Source of the DNA: DASTQL01 sp035761805
Lineage (GTDB): Bacteria > Actinomycetota > Actinomycetes > Jiangellales > Jiangellaceae
Length of the DNA: 44,689 bases
NCBI GenBank assembly: GCA_035761805.1
Contig: DASTQL010000038.1
Coordinates: 1 to 44,689 of the forward strand
Direction: 5' to 3'
Shown: piece after piece, positions 33,372 to 43,705 of the stretch
Layout: each line of letters begins with the position of its first letter
Position numbering within the stretch: position 1 is the stretch's first letter
Program-made: the position numbers and the translations under genes
Notes under the pieces: generated by a model
The model's database searches: none
Seen by the model: the letters and a program-made list of their open reading frames with translations, nothing else
What the model was told of the DNA's origin: nothing

Positions 33372-34324
33372 TCGGCGAGGTCCTGGAGGCGGTGCTGCGC
33401 GTCGCCGGCGTGCTCGCCGCGTTCCTGGTCCTGCCCCTGCTGATCGGGCAGGCCGAGCACAAGGTGATGGCGCACATGCAGGGGCGGGTGGGACCCATGT
33501 ACGCCGGGGGCTTCCACGGCTGGGCCCAGCTCGTCGCCGACGGCGTCAAGTTCGCGCAGAAGGAGGACGTCGTCCCCGCCGGTGCCGACGGCACCGTCTA
33601 CCGGCTCGCCCCGGGAGTCGCCCTCGTCCCCTACCTCGCCGCGCTCGCGGCGATCCCGCTCGCACCGGGCATCGTCGGTGTCGACCTCGAGATCGGCCTG
33701 TTCTACGTGCTGGCGGCCATGGGCGTCGCGGTGCTGGGCACGGTGATGGGCGGGTGGGCCAGCGCCAACAAGTACTCGCTGATCGGGGCACTGCGCAGCT
33801 CCGCCCAGCTGATGGCCTACGAGCTGCCGCTCGTGCTCGCCGCGGCCTCGGTGGCGATGGCCGCGGGGACGCTCCGCCTCACCGGCATCGTGGAGGCGTG
33901 GCAGCCCTGGTGGTTGGTCTGGCAGGCCATCGGCGGCCTGGTCTTCTTCACGGCGGGGCTTGCCGAGCTCTCCCGACCCCCGTTCGACATGCCGGTCGCC
34001 GACTCCGAGATCATCTTCGGCCCGTACACGGAGTACGGGGGGCTGCGCTTCGCACTCTTCCTGCTCGCGGAGTACGCCGGCATCCTGCTGCTCTGCGCGC
34101 TGACCACCGTGCTCTTCCTCGGCGGGTGGCGCGGGCCGTTCGACGAGGTCCTCGGCCCGGTCTGGACGCTGCTCAAGGCCTTCGCCCTCGCCTTCGTGGT
34201 CATCTGGCTGCGCGTGGCGATGCCGCGGCTGCGCGAGGACCAGCTCCAGCGGCTGGCCTGGCAGGTGCTCGTCCCCGCCGCCCTGCTCCAGCTCGCGGTC
34301 ACCGGTGTCGTCGTCCTGCTGTGA
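33368..34324 (+). CDS. nuoH2: second-cluster NuoH-like subunit
   Basis: This 318-aa membrane subunit shows AEHKVMAHMQGRVGPMYAGG, the FAQKEDVVPAGADG loop, and a third loop ELSRPPFDMPVADSEIIFGP followed by YTEYGGLRFALFLLAEY. The acidic residues that line the quinone entrance are mostly kept, though the loop differs from NuoH1 (PEAEGELVGG), and the long Pro-rich tail of NuoH1 is missing. The GTG overlaps the nuoC2 stop. An 88-bp gap, with a promoter-like element, separates it from nuoI2. Confidence 0.93.
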   Translation: MIGEVLEAVLRVAGVLAAFLVLPLLIGQAEHKVMAHMQGRVGPMYAGGFHGWAQLVADGVKFAQKEDVVPAGADGTVYRLAPGVALVPYLAALAAIPLAPGIVGVDLEIGLFYVLAAMGVAVLGTVMGGWASANKYSLIGALRSSAQLMAYELPLVLAAASVAMAAGTLRLTGIVEAWQPWWLVWQAIGGLVFFTAGLAELSRPPFDMPVADSEIIFGPYTEYGGLRFALFLLAEYAGILLLCALTTVLFLGGWRGPFDEVLGPVWTLLKAFALAFVVIWLRVAMPRLREDQLQRLAWQVLVPAALLQLAVTGVVVLL

Positions 34325-34400
34325 CGCCCGCGCCTGGCGGTGGGAGACGGACCGGCACGGCGTTCGGCGCGGTCGCTGTCGGCCGGTGAACCGGCGCCGC

Positions 34401-34406
34401 TAGCCT
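34401..34406 (+). promoter_or_regulatory. internal -10-like hexamer before nuoI2 (leaderless)
   Basis: TAGCCT is followed by six bases (GACCGC) and the nuoI2 GTG. This is the only real gap in the nuo2 cluster (88 bp). No ribosome-binding site is visible, so nuoI2-N2 may have its own leaderless transcript. Confidence 0.5.
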
Positions 34407-34412
34407 GACCGC

Positions 34413-35009
34413 GTGGCGCTGCGAGGCCTGGCCAGCGGTCTGGCGACGACGTTCGGTCGCCTGACCCGTCGCTCGGTCACCGCGCAGTACCCCGACTCCC
34501 TGCCCGAGCTGCCCCCGCGCAGCCGCGGGGTCATCGCGCTGCTCGAGGAGAACTGCACCGTCTGCATGCTCTGCGCGCGCGAGTGCCCGGACTGGTGCAT
34601 CTACATCGACTCGCACAAGGAGGAGCAGCCGCCCGCGACACCCGGAGGAAAGCCCAGGCAGCGCAACGTCCTGGACCGCTTCGCCATCGACTTCTCGCTC
34701 TGCATGTACTGCGGCATCTGCATCGAGGCCTGCCCCTTCGACGCCCTGTTCTGGTCCCCCGAGTTCGAGTACGCCGAGCTGGACATCCGCGACCTCATCC
34801 ACGAGCGCGACCGCCTCCGCGAGTGGATGTGGACCGTCCCTCCGCCGCCGGCCGACGACCTGGGTGCCGTCGAGCCCAAGGAGGTCGAGGCGGCGGCCAA
34901 GGCCGCGGGTCGTGACGCCGGGGGGCCGTCCCGCAGGGCCACCCGCTCGGACGGCGCCGCCCCCGCAGCACGGCCACCCCGCACCGCGCCCGGGGAGAGC
35001 GGGGCGTGA
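34413..35009 (+). CDS. nuoI2: second-cluster NuoI-like ferredoxin subunit
   Basis: The 198-aa protein has two complete 4Fe-4S motifs, CTVCMLCARECP (about 50-61) and CMYCGICIEACP (about 97-108), so it can pass electrons to NuoB2. With NuoE, F and G absent, this is the likely docking and entry point for an external donor such as ferredoxin reduced by the neighbouring KorAB. After about residue 150 comes an Ala/Arg/Pro tail. The GTG start follows a TAGCCT hexamer by six bases, suggesting an internal leaderless promoter. Its stop overlaps nuoJ2. Confidence 0.93.
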   Translation: MALRGLASGLATTFGRLTRRSVTAQYPDSLPELPPRSRGVIALLEENCTVCMLCARECPDWCIYIDSHKEEQPPATPGGKPRQRNVLDRFAIDFSLCMYCGICIEACPFDALFWSPEFEYAELDIRDLIHERDRLREWMWTVPPPPADDLGAVEPKEVEAAAKAAGRDAGGPSRRATRSDGAAPAARPPRTAPGESGA

Positions 35010-35527
35010 CGGGCGTCGAGACCGCGTTCGCGTTGCTGGGACTGGTCGCCGTCGGGTCTGGGGTGCTCGTCGTCACGTCGCCGCAGCTCGTCCACGCCGG
35101 CCTCTGGCTGGCCGTGTCGCTGGCCGCGCTCGCCGGCTGCTACCTCCTGCTGACGGCGGAGTTCGTGGCCTGGGTGCAGGTCCTCATCTACGTCGGCGCC
35201 GTGATCGTCGTGGTCCTCTTCGCGCTCATGCTGACCCGGGCGCCGACCGGCCCGTCGGCGGAGTCCAGCGTCGCACGCCGCGCCGTCGCCGCCGCCGTGG
35301 CCACTGCCACCGCCGGGGTGCTGCTGGCAGTGCTCCAGGCCGGCTTCGCGGGCGAGGTCGTCGACCTCGACGCCGTCGAGGTCGGGGGCGCCACTGCGAC
35401 CGGAGGGGCGCTCTTCCGGATCTGGGTGCTCCCCTTCGAGGTGCTGTCGGTCCTGCTCCTCGCGGCGCTCGTGGGAGCGATCACGCTGTCCCGCCGGACC
35501 ACCGACCACGAGGAGTCCGAGCGGTGA
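35006..35527 (+). CDS. nuoJ2: second-cluster NuoJ-like subunit
   Basis: The 173-aa five-helix membrane protein has the NuoJ helix-3 signature AWVQVLIYVGAVIVVVLFAL (about 55-74). It lacks the 120-residue charged tail of NuoJ1. Starts at a GTG overlapping the nuoI2 stop; its TGA overlaps the nuoK2 GTG. Confidence 0.92.
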   Translation: MTGVETAFALLGLVAVGSGVLVVTSPQLVHAGLWLAVSLAALAGCYLLLTAEFVAWVQVLIYVGAVIVVVLFALMLTRAPTGPSAESSVARRAVAAAVATATAGVLLAVLQAGFAGEVVDLDAVEVGGATATGGALFRIWVLPFEVLSVLLLAALVGAITLSRRTTDHEESER

Positions 35528-35865
35528 GGCTGGCCTTCCCGCTCGTGGTCTCCGCGCTGTTGTTCTCCCTCGGGGTGTACGGCGTGCTCGCGCGGCGCAA
35601 CGCGGTGCTGGTCCTGATGGCGGTCGAGCTGATGCTCGCCGCGGTCGGCCTCAACCTGGTGGCCTTCGACGCCTACTGGGCCGACGCGCTGCACGGCGGG
35701 CAGGTCCTCACCCTCTTCGTCATCACCATCGCCGCGGCCGAGATCGGTCTCGGCCTGGCCATCGTGCTCCTGGTCTTCCGCGAACGCGGGACCGCGGACC
35801 TCGACCGGCTGGACGCACTGGACGAGCGGGCCGAGGTCGCGGCCGCTCCCGAGGCGGCGCCGTGA
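35524..35865 (+). CDS. nuoK2: second-cluster NuoK-like subunit
   Basis: The 113-aa three-helix protein keeps both buried glutamates: MAVELMLAAVGLNLVAF near 36 and AAAEIGLGLAIVLLVFRERG near 70. A C-terminal Asp/Glu/Ala-rich extension of about 15 residues is not present in NuoK1. The frame is open upstream within nuoJ2, but the GTG at 35524 overlapping the nuoJ2 stop gives the correct N-terminus. It overlaps nuoL2 by four bases. Confidence 0.92.
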   Translation: MRLAFPLVVSALLFSLGVYGVLARRNAVLVLMAVELMLAAVGLNLVAFDAYWADALHGGQVLTLFVITIAAAEIGLGLAIVLLVFRERGTADLDRLDALDERAEVAAAPEAAP

Positions 35866-37756
35866 GCCCGCTCGTCCCGCTGCTGGTCCTCGTCCCGGTC
35901 GCCACGGCGGCGGCCGGCCTGGTCGTGGGTCGCCGGCGCGTGCTGGCCCGCATCCTGGCCGTGACCGGTCCGGCGGTCGCCCTGCTGGTGGCCGTCGCCG
36001 CCGCGTGGGAGGTCGGGGTCGACGGCCCGCGGGTGGACGTGTGGTCCGTCGTGCCGACCGGCTGGGTGCCGATCGCCGTCGCCACGCGGGCCGACGGCCT
36101 CGGCCTCACCGTCGCCGTGATGGTGGCCACGGTCGCCCTGGCCGTCCAGCTCTACTCGACCGAGTACCTGCGCGAGGACCCCCGCTACCCCTCGTACGCC
36201 GCCCTGGTCTCGCTCTTCACCGCCGCGATGCTGCTCGTCGTCGTCGCCGACGACCTGGTGGTCCTGCTCGTCGGCTGGGAGGTCATGGGTCTGTGCTCGT
36301 ACGCGCTCATCGGCCACCACTGGGAGCTGGCCGAGGCCCGGGCCGCCGCCGTCAAGGCCTTCGTCGTGACGCGGCTCGGTGACGTGGGGCTGCTCTTCGG
36401 CATCTTCGTGCTGGGCGACCTCGCCGGCTCGTTCCAGGTGTCACGGATCGCCGTCGAGGTGCCCGAGCTGGCCGGCGCGACCCTCACGGTCGGCCTGCTG
36501 CTCGTCCTGCTCGGGGTCGTCGGCAAGTCCGCCCAGGTGCCGTTGCACGTCTGGCTGCCCGACGCCATGGTCGGCCCCACGCCGGTCAGCGCGCTCATCC
36601 ACGCCGCGACCATGGTCGCGGCCGGGGTGTTCCTCGTGGCCCGGCTCTACGACGCCTTCCTCGCCAGCGCGGGCGCGCTGGCCGTGCTGGCGGTGCTCGC
36701 GTCGGTCACGATGCTCGGCGCGGCCCTGGCCGCCCTGGCCCAGGACGACCTCAAGCGGGTGCTCGCCTGGTCGACCTCCAGCCAGCTCGCGTACATGCTC
36801 GGGGGCCTCGCGGTCGGCGGCTACACCGCGGGCCTGTTCCACCTGCTGGCCCACGCGGCCTTCAAGGCGCTGCTGTTCCTCGCAGCCGGTGCGGTCATCC
36901 ACGCCGTCGGCACCAACCTCATGGCCGGGATGGGCGGGCTCAGCCGGCGGATGCCCCTCACGGCCTCGACCGCCGGGATCGGCCTGCTCGCCCTCGCGGG
37001 CGTCCCGCCGCTGGCCGGCTTCGTCTCCAAGGAGTCCATCCTCGGCGCCGCGGAGGAGGCCGCCCTGCACGGCGGGCCGCTGCCGGCGTGGGCGGCGTGG
37101 GTCGTCCTCGTCGCCGGGCTGGCGACGGTCCTCGTCACCGCGGCGTACGTGACCCGCGCCTGGACGCTCACCTTCGTCGGGCCGGACCGGACCGCGCCGG
37201 GGAGCCGGCCGCACGACCCGCCGCGCGCGATGGCCGTCCCGCTCGTCGCACTGGCCGTGCCCACGGTCGTGCTCGGCGTCCTGGCGCTCGTCCCGGACGT
37301 GATCGCGTCCGTCCTCGACCGCGCGGTCGGCGCCGACGGGGCGGCCGGCCCGCCGGCGGCCGCCGTGGCGGACCCGGGCGTCGGCCTCACGCCCGCCACC
37401 ACCGTGCTCTCCCTGCTGCTCGTCGCCGTCGGCGCCGGCCTCGTGCTCGCCGAGCGCTCCCGCATCCGCGGGGGCGACCCCGCCGCGTCGCTGGGGGGCC
37501 TCCGCCGCGTGCTCGCCGGCGGGTTCGGCGTCGACGCCGCATACGACGCCGTGGTCGTCCGGCCGGTCCGAGCAGCCGCACGGCTGGTGGTCGCCGGCGA
37601 CAGCCAGGTCGTCCACGCGTACGTGACGGGTGCGGGGCGGGCCGCCCGCGGGCTGGGCGGCCTCGTGCACCGGGCGCAGACCGGCCGGGTGCAGGGCTAC
37701 CTCGCGGGGGTGCTCGGGGTGGTCGTGCTGCTCGTCGTCGCGGGGGTGGTGCTGGC

Positions 37757-37760
<4 letters not shown>
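35862..37760 (+). CDS. nuoL2: second-cluster NuoL-like antiporter subunit
   Basis: The 632-aa Mrp-like pump keeps Glu near 140 (LLVGWEVMGLCSYALIGHHWE), Lys near 222 (GKSAQVPLHVWLPDAMVGP) and AQDDLKRVLAWSTSSQLAYM in TM12, so proton pumping looks possible. The end (residues 575-632) fits the lateral helix plus last anchor. It overlaps nuoM2 by four bases. Confidence 0.95.
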
Positions 37761-39277
<1,517 letters not shown>

Positions 39278-39281
39278 TCGC

Positions 39282-40802
39282 GTGACCCTGCAGCCTGCCG
39301 ACGCCGTCGCGCAGAGCGTCGACTGGGCGGCCCTCGCGCCCCCGGCCCTCGTGGTCCTGACGGCACTGGCGGCCCTCGTCAGCGACCTCTGGCTGCCACG
39401 CCGGGCCGCCCGGGTGTTGACCGCCGTGTCGGTCGCGGGCGTGGCGGCCGCCCTCGTGGCGGTGGGCCTGCTGTGGGGCGAGGTGCGGGGCACCTTCTGC
39501 CTGCCGGCCGAGTCCGGCGAGCTGCCGGCCTGCTCGTACGTGGTCAACGAGGTGACCCTGGTCTTCCAGGCGGTGGTGCTGGCCGGGACGCTGCTGGTGC
39601 TCCTCCTGGCGGCGGCCGAGGTACGGGAGCACGACCTGCCGGCCGGGGAGCTGCACTTCCTGGTGCTCGCGGCGACCGTGGGCGCGCTCACCCTGGCCGC
39701 CGCCCGCGACCTTGCCACCCTCGTGGTCGCGCTCGAGGTGGTCTCGCTGCCGGCCTTCGCCCTCGTGGGGCTGCGGCGCGGTCACCTGCGGGGCGCCGAG
39801 GCGGCGCTGACGTTCTTCCTGGTCTCGGTCGTATCCGTGGCGGTGATGCTGTACGGGGTGGGGCTGGTCTACGGCGCCACGGGTCACCTGCACCTGGACC
39901 GGATCGCGGCGGCTCTGGCCGACCCGGGGGTCCGGACGCCGGTGGCGACCGCCGGGGTGCTGCTGACGCTGGTCGGACTGGCCTTCAAGATCGGCGCGGT
40001 GCCCTTCCACGCCTGGATCCCCGACACCTACGCGGGGGCTCCCGTCAGCGTGGCCGCGTACCTGTCCGTCGTCTCCAAGGCAGCCGGCCTGGTCGGACTC
40101 GTCGTGGTGGTGGGCCAGGCCTTCCCCACGTACTCCGACGTGTGGGGACCCGCCGTCGCCGTGTTCGCCGTGCTCACCATGACCGTCGGCAACGTCGGCG
40201 CCCTCCGGCAGCGCAGTGCCGTACGGCTGCTCGCCTGGTCGTCCATCGCGCAGTCGGGCTACCTGCTGGTCCCGCTGGGGGTGGCGTCCAGCGGGGTCGA
40301 GGGCGTGGTGCTCGGTGACGCCCTGTCGGCCACGGTGGCCTACCTGTGCATCTACGCCGCGGTCAACCTCGCGGCCTTCGGCGTCGTCACCGTCGTCTCG
40401 CGGAACCGGCCCGCCGGCGACCTGGCGGACTACCGCGGGCTGGTGCGGACCGAGCCGGTGAGCGCATTGGCGCTGGGCTTCGCCCTGCTGTGCCTGGCCG
40501 GGCTGCCGCCGGGTGTGGCCGGCCTGTGGGCCAAGGTCGTCGTGCTCGACGCGGCCGTCTCGGGTGGCGCCGGGTGGTTGGCGGTCGCCGTCGTCGTCAA
40601 CACCGTCATCGGACTGGCGTACTACCTGCGCTGGACCGCCCTGCTCTTCGCGACCCCGCGCGACGCTGTGCCCCCGTCGTACGACGTCCCGCTGGCCTCC
40701 GCCGTGGCCGTGGGCCTGGCGGTCTCGGTCGGGGTCGTGCTGTCCGTGCTGCCGCAGCCGGTGCTCGGGCTCACGTCCTCCTGGGCCGTCCTGCTCGGCT
40801 GA
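39282..40802 (+). CDS. nuoN2: second-cluster NuoN-like antiporter subunit
   Basis: The 506-aa pump closes the second cluster. It has ALEVVSLPAFALVGLRRGH (TM5 Glu), GLAFKIGAVPFHAWIPDTYAG (TM7 Lys) and RQRSAVRLLAWSSIAQSGYL in TM12, where the usual D(V/L)KR is changed to AVR, so the middle Lys is not conserved. A short Cys-containing insert (FCLPAESGELPACSYV) near 70 is not in NuoN1. The GTG start follows nuoM2 by four bases. A 76-bp repeat begins eight bases after the stop. Confidence 0.92.
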   Translation: MTLQPADAVAQSVDWAALAPPALVVLTALAALVSDLWLPRRAARVLTAVSVAGVAAALVAVGLLWGEVRGTFCLPAESGELPACSYVVNEVTLVFQAVVLAGTLLVLLLAAAEVREHDLPAGELHFLVLAATVGALTLAAARDLATLVVALEVVSLPAFALVGLRRGHLRGAEAALTFFLVSVVSVAVMLYGVGLVYGATGHLHLDRIAAALADPGVRTPVATAGVLLTLVGLAFKIGAVPFHAWIPDTYAGAPVSVAAYLSVVSKAAGLVGLVVVVGQAFPTYSDVWGPAVAVFAVLTMTVGNVGALRQRSAVRLLAWSSIAQSGYLLVPLGVASSGVEGVVLGDALSATVAYLCIYAAVNLAAFGVVTVVSRNRPAGDLADYRGLVRTEPVSALALGFALLCLAGLPPGVAGLWAKVVVLDAAVSGGAGWLAVAVVVNTVIGLAYYLRWTALLFATPRDAVPPSYDVPLASAVAVGLAVSVGVVLSVLPQPVLGLTSSWAVLLG

Positions 40803-40809
40803 CCCGCAA

Positions 40810-40885
40810 TGACCACGTTCACCACCCTCGCCCGGCCTTCACGAGGCGTCGACGCCCGGTGGTGGCCCGACAAGCCTCGTGATGG
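40810..40885 (+). repeat. 76-bp hairpin repeat, copy 1
   Basis: It starts TGACCACGTTCACCACCCT and ends GCCTCGTGATGG. Inside, TCACGAGGC (40839-40847) pairs with GCCTCGTGA (40874-40882). The same 76-bp unit occurs at 44413 and, inverted, at 44564-44639. Here it lies between the convergent nuoN2 and PPOX genes and could terminate both. Confidence 0.75.
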
Positions 40886-40897
40886 AGCAGCTCGGGG

Positions 40898-41311
40898 TCA
40901 GCCGGCGGCCGACCAGCCGCTCCAGCGCACCGGGTGGAGGGCGAGCGCGGGGCCGGCGGGCCGGTGAGCCGCGTACTGCTCGTACTTGCCCACCAGGGCT
41001 GCCACCGCCCTGGCCGTCTCCCCGGGATCGGTGACGACGCGACCCGTGCCGTCCACGCGCACCCACCAGAGCCTCGACCAGTCCTCCTCGTACCGGTCGA
41101 CGAGCAGGCACGCACGGCCGGTCGCCTCGATGTTCGCCACCCGGCGCAGCCGGGAGCTCCGCTTGGGCTTGTGGTCGACGGCGGTGTAGACGACCTCGTC
41201 GAGCAGCACGAAGCAGACCGGTACGAGGTGCGGGTCGCCGTCCCTGCCCACGGTCCCCAACCGCGCGACCCGGGCGGTCCGGACGAGCCGGCGCATGGTG
41301 GCGGCGTCCAT
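40898..41311 (-). CDS. PPOX-class F420-dependent oxidoreductase-like protein
   Basis: The 137-aa split-barrel flavin-binding protein resembles the actinobacterial PPOX/F420 family (TIGR03668-like): ARVARLGTVGRDGDPHLVPVCFVLLDEVVYTAVDHKPKRS at the N-terminus (residues 14-53) and WWVRVDGTGRVV in the middle. Such proteins use F420 or FMN for small-molecule reduction; the substrate is unknown. I prefer the ATG at 41311 to the in-frame GTG at 41320, because a TACAGT hexamer overlaps that GTG and lies seven bases before the ATG, matching the leaderless pattern. It is convergent with nuoN2 and follows the AraC gene by 31 bases, so it may have its own promoter. Confidence 0.82.
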   Translation of the reverse strand: MDAATMRRLVRTARVARLGTVGRDGDPHLVPVCFVLLDEVVYTAVDHKPKRSSRLRRVANIEATGRACLLVDRYEEDWSRLWWVRVDGTGRVVTDPGETARAVAALVGKYEQYAAHRPAGPALALHPVRWSGWSAAG

Positions 41312-41318
41312 GCCGGTC

Positions 41319-41324
41319 ACTGTA
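41319..41324 (-). promoter_or_regulatory. -10-like hexamer of PPOX gene (decides start)
   Basis: TACAGT on the minus strand is followed by seven bases and an ATG at 41311. It overlaps the alternative GTG at 41320, which therefore cannot be used from this transcript. Confidence 0.4.
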
Positions 41325-41342
41325 GGCAGGCGCCGGAGGGGC

Positions 41343-42284
41343 TCACCCGGCGCGGCGGCGCTCCCGGTGCTCCCGCGGGCTCTCCCCTCGTTCCCGCTTG
41401 AACGCCGCGCTCAGCGCGAAGGCGCTGCCGTAGCCGACGCGCCGGGCCACCGATCCCACCGTGGCGCCGGGCTCGGTCAGCAGGTCGGCCGCCAGGGCCA
41501 GCCGCCAGGCGGTGAGGAAGGCCATGGGCGGCTCGCCGACGAGAGCGGTGAAGCGCCGGGCCAGGGCGGCCCGCGAGACCCCCGTCGCGCTCGCCAGCAC
41601 CGCGACGGTCCACGGGTGCGCGGGGTTGTTCTGCATCAGCCGCAGCGCCCGGCCGACCACCGGGTCGCCCTGCGCCCGGAACCAGCCGGGTGCCGCCCCC
41701 TCCGTACCGGAGAACCAGGCGCGCAGCACGGCCACGAGCACGAGGTCCAGCAGCCGGTCGAGCACCACCTCCTGTCCCGGCTCGTCGCGGACGATCTCGC
41801 GGGCGAGCAACGGCACGAGTGGGGACTCCCAGCCCTCGTGGCGGAGGACCAGCAGCGGGGGCAGGACGTCCAGGAGCCGCTGCCCCACCGCCCCGACCTG
41901 CTGGTACGTCCCGACCAGCAGCACGGAGGAGCCGTCCGGGTCGGAGCCCCAGGTCCGGACGCCGAGGTCCATCGCCTGGGAGACCGGCTCACCGTCCGGC
42001 GTCGTGCAGCGCTGCCCCGGATGGATGACGACCTGCGGTGCCGTGGCGGGGTCGTCGCCTACGACGTACGGCTCGGGGCCGCGGGCCACGGCCACGTCGC
42101 CCGGGCCGAGGTGCACCGGTTCGCCCACGGCCGGGGCCACCCAGGCGTCGCTGCGCACGACCGCCATCAGGCTCAGCGGCGCACCGTCCTGGATCCGGAT
42201 GGACCACGGCGGCTCCATCACGGAGCGGAGGGCGAAGGCCCCTCGCGCCCGCGGGCCGTCGAGGAGTCCGACGAGATCGTCCAT
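41343..42284 (-). CDS. AraC-family regulator with cupin N-terminus
   Basis: The 313-aa protein joins a cupin_6-type sensing domain (about 1-180; EPPWSIRIQDGAPLSLMAVVRSDAWV, then VHLGPGDVAVARGPEPYVVGDD) to an AraC DNA-binding domain with two helix-turn-helices (about 215-310; WTVAVLASATGVSRAALARRF and VGSVARRVGYGSAFALSAAFKRERG). It is divergent from the NmrA-like and DUF1772 genes, with an 82-bp gap, and most likely controls them. This layout is common for regulators of small redox gene pairs. The effector is unknown. The ATG follows a TACACT hexamer by six bases. Confidence 0.9.
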   Translation of the reverse strand: MDDLVGLLDGPRARGAFALRSVMEPPWSIRIQDGAPLSLMAVVRSDAWVAPAVGEPVHLGPGDVAVARGPEPYVVGDDPATAPQVVIHPGQRCTTPDGEPVSQAMDLGVRTWGSDPDGSSVLLVGTYQQVGAVGQRLLDVLPPLLVLRHEGWESPLVPLLAREIVRDEPGQEVVLDRLLDLVLVAVLRAWFSGTEGAAPGWFRAQGDPVVGRALRLMQNNPAHPWTVAVLASATGVSRAALARRFTALVGEPPMAFLTAWRLALAADLLTEPGATVGSVARRVGYGSAFALSAAFKRERGESPREHRERRRAG

Positions 42285-42290
42285 GCCGGG

Positions 42291-42296
42291 AGTGTA
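42291..42296 (-). promoter_or_regulatory. -10-like hexamer of araC-type gene (leaderless)
   Basis: TACACT on the minus strand, then six bases (CCCGGC), then the ATG at 42284. No ribosome-binding site is present. Confidence 0.5.
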
Positions 42297-42306
42297 GACG
42301 CAGGCG

Positions 42307-42333
42307 CATGGAGTCGCGCGTCTGAGCCATGGA
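42307..42333. promoter_or_regulatory. direct repeat CATGGA, 21-bp spacing, candidate AraC site
   Basis: CATGGA occurs at 42307 and again at 42328, exactly 21 bp apart (two helical turns), each followed by a TCT-containing half. AraC-type regulators bind direct half-sites with this spacing. It lies in the divergent gap between the regulator and its presumed target operon. Confidence 0.35.
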
Positions 42334-42366
42334 CCGTCTCAGGTTCCTCCGGGTTCACTGCTGGGC

Positions 42367-43209
42367 ATGACGACGACACGCGAAGCCCCGGCCCGTACCA
42401 CGCTCGTCCTCGGCGGGACCGGCAGGACCGGCCGTCGGGTCGCGGCCCGGCTGGCCGCCCGCGGTCGCCCGGTCCGGCTCGGATCCCGCCGCGCGGAGCC
42501 GCCGTTCGACTGGGCCGACCCGTCGGGCTGGCGGCGGGTGCTGCGCGGGGTCGAGGCGGCCTTCGTCGCCTACTACCCGGACCTGGCGTTCCCTGGCGCC
42601 GCCGAGCGCATCGGAGCCCTCGCCGACCTCGCGGTCGCCGAGGGGGTCGACCGTCTGGTGCTCCTGTCCGGCCGCGGGGAGGAGGAGGCGCAGGTCAGCG
42701 AGCAGGCCCTCCGGTCGGCCGGGGGCGACTGGGCGGTGGTGCGGTCGAGCTGGTTTGCGCAGAACTTCAGCGAGCACTTCCTGCTCGGCCCGGTGCTGGC
42801 CGGCGAGATCGCGCTCCCCGCCGGGGACGTGGCCGAGCCGTTCGTCGACCTGGACGACGTCGCCGACGTCGCCGTCGCGGTCCTGACCGGGCAGGCCCCC
42901 GCCGGCGAGGTCTACGAGGTCACGGGGCCCCGGCTGCTGACCTTCCACGACGCCGCCGAGGAGATCTCCCGGGCGACCGGACGCGAGGTGCGCTACGTCC
43001 CGGTGACCGCGGCCGAGTACGCGGCAGCCGCCACGGGTCACGGCGTGCCGGCCGAGGAGGCGGACGGCCTGGCCGACCTCTTCGCGCGGGTCCTCGACGG
43101 ACGCAACGCCCACCTCACCGACGGGGTGCGCCGTGCCCTGGGCCGGACTCCGACGGACTTCACCGACTATGCCCGGGTGGCTGCCGCCACCGGTGTGTGG
43201 GAGAGCTGA
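42367..43209 (+). CDS. NmrA-like NAD(P)-binding reductase
   Basis: The 280-aa atypical short-chain dehydrogenase has the nucleotide-binding motif LVLGGTGRTGRRVAARL (13-29), then LVLLSGRGEEEAQVSEQALR near 95-115 and VRSSWFAQNFSEHFLLGPV near 125-143. There is no classical catalytic YxxxK pair, as in NmrA and isoflavone-reductase-like proteins, so it may be a redox sensor or a reductase of unknown substrate. It is followed by the DUF1772 gene seven bases later and is divergent from the AraC regulator; these three look like one regulated module. Confidence 0.85.
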   Translation: MTTTREAPARTTLVLGGTGRTGRRVAARLAARGRPVRLGSRRAEPPFDWADPSGWRRVLRGVEAAFVAYYPDLAFPGAAERIGALADLAVAEGVDRLVLLSGRGEEEAQVSEQALRSAGGDWAVVRSSWFAQNFSEHFLLGPVLAGEIALPAGDVAEPFVDLDDVADVAVAVLTGQAPAGEVYEVTGPRLLTFHDAAEEISRATGREVRYVPVTAAEYAAAATGHGVPAEEADGLADLFARVLDGRNAHLTDGVRRALGRTPTDFTDYARVAAATGVWES

Positions 43210-43216
43210 GGTCCCG

Positions 43217-43705
43217 GTGGTCGACTCCCTCCGCATGCTGAGCCTGCTGGCCGCGACGCTGGCGACCGGTCTGATGGCCGGCCTCTACTTCGCCTTCTCC
43301 TGCGCGGTGATGCCCGGCCTCGCCCGCACCGACGACCGGACCTTCGTCGCCGCGATGCAGTGGATCAACGTCCGGATCCTCAACGGGTGGTTCGCCCTGG
43401 CCTTCGGTGGCGCCTTCGTCCTGACCGCCGCGGCCCTCGTCCTACACCTCCCGGCGGGCGGTCGAGCCGTCCTCCCGTGGGTGGTCGTCGCGCTCGTCCT
43501 CTACCTCGGGACGCTCCTCGTCACCTTCCGCGTGAACGTGCCGCTCAACGACGCCCTGGTCTCGGCGGGCGACCCGTCCGCGATGGCGGACGTCGCCTCC
43601 GTACGGGAGGGGTTCGAGCCCCGCTGGGTGCGGTGGAACGCCGTCCGGGCGGTGCTGGCCGCCGGGGCGTTGGTCTCCCTCGCGGTCGGGCTCAGCGGTA
43701 GTTGA
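43217..43705 (+). CDS. DUF1772 (anthrone-oxygenase-like) membrane protein
   Basis: The 162-aa protein has four hydrophobic helices and the DUF1772 signature: LATGLMAGLYFAFSCAVMPGL near 16-36, AMQWINVRILNGWF near 46-59, FRVNVPLNDAL near 101-111, and a C-terminal WVRWNAVRAVLAAGALVSL. Relatives are annotated as anthrone oxygenases, but function in bacteria is not settled. The GTG at 43217 has GAGG upstream; an ATG at 43235 is an alternative. It overlaps the convergent yajQ gene by 14 bases at the 3' ends. Confidence 0.82.
   Translation: MVDSLRMLSLLAATLATGLMAGLYFAFSCAVMPGLARTDDRTFVAAMQWINVRILNGWFALAFGGAFVLTAAALVLHLPAGGRAVLPWVVVALVLYLGTLLVTFRVNVPLNDALVSAGDPSAMADVASVREGFEPRWVRWNAVRAVLAAGALVSLAVGLSGS

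Noticed and set aside
42285..42366. Inverted repeat AGACGC/GCGTCT as the AraC operator
   Set aside because: The arms are only six bases in GC-rich DNA. The CATGGA direct repeat with 21-bp spacing is a better fit to the family and was kept instead.
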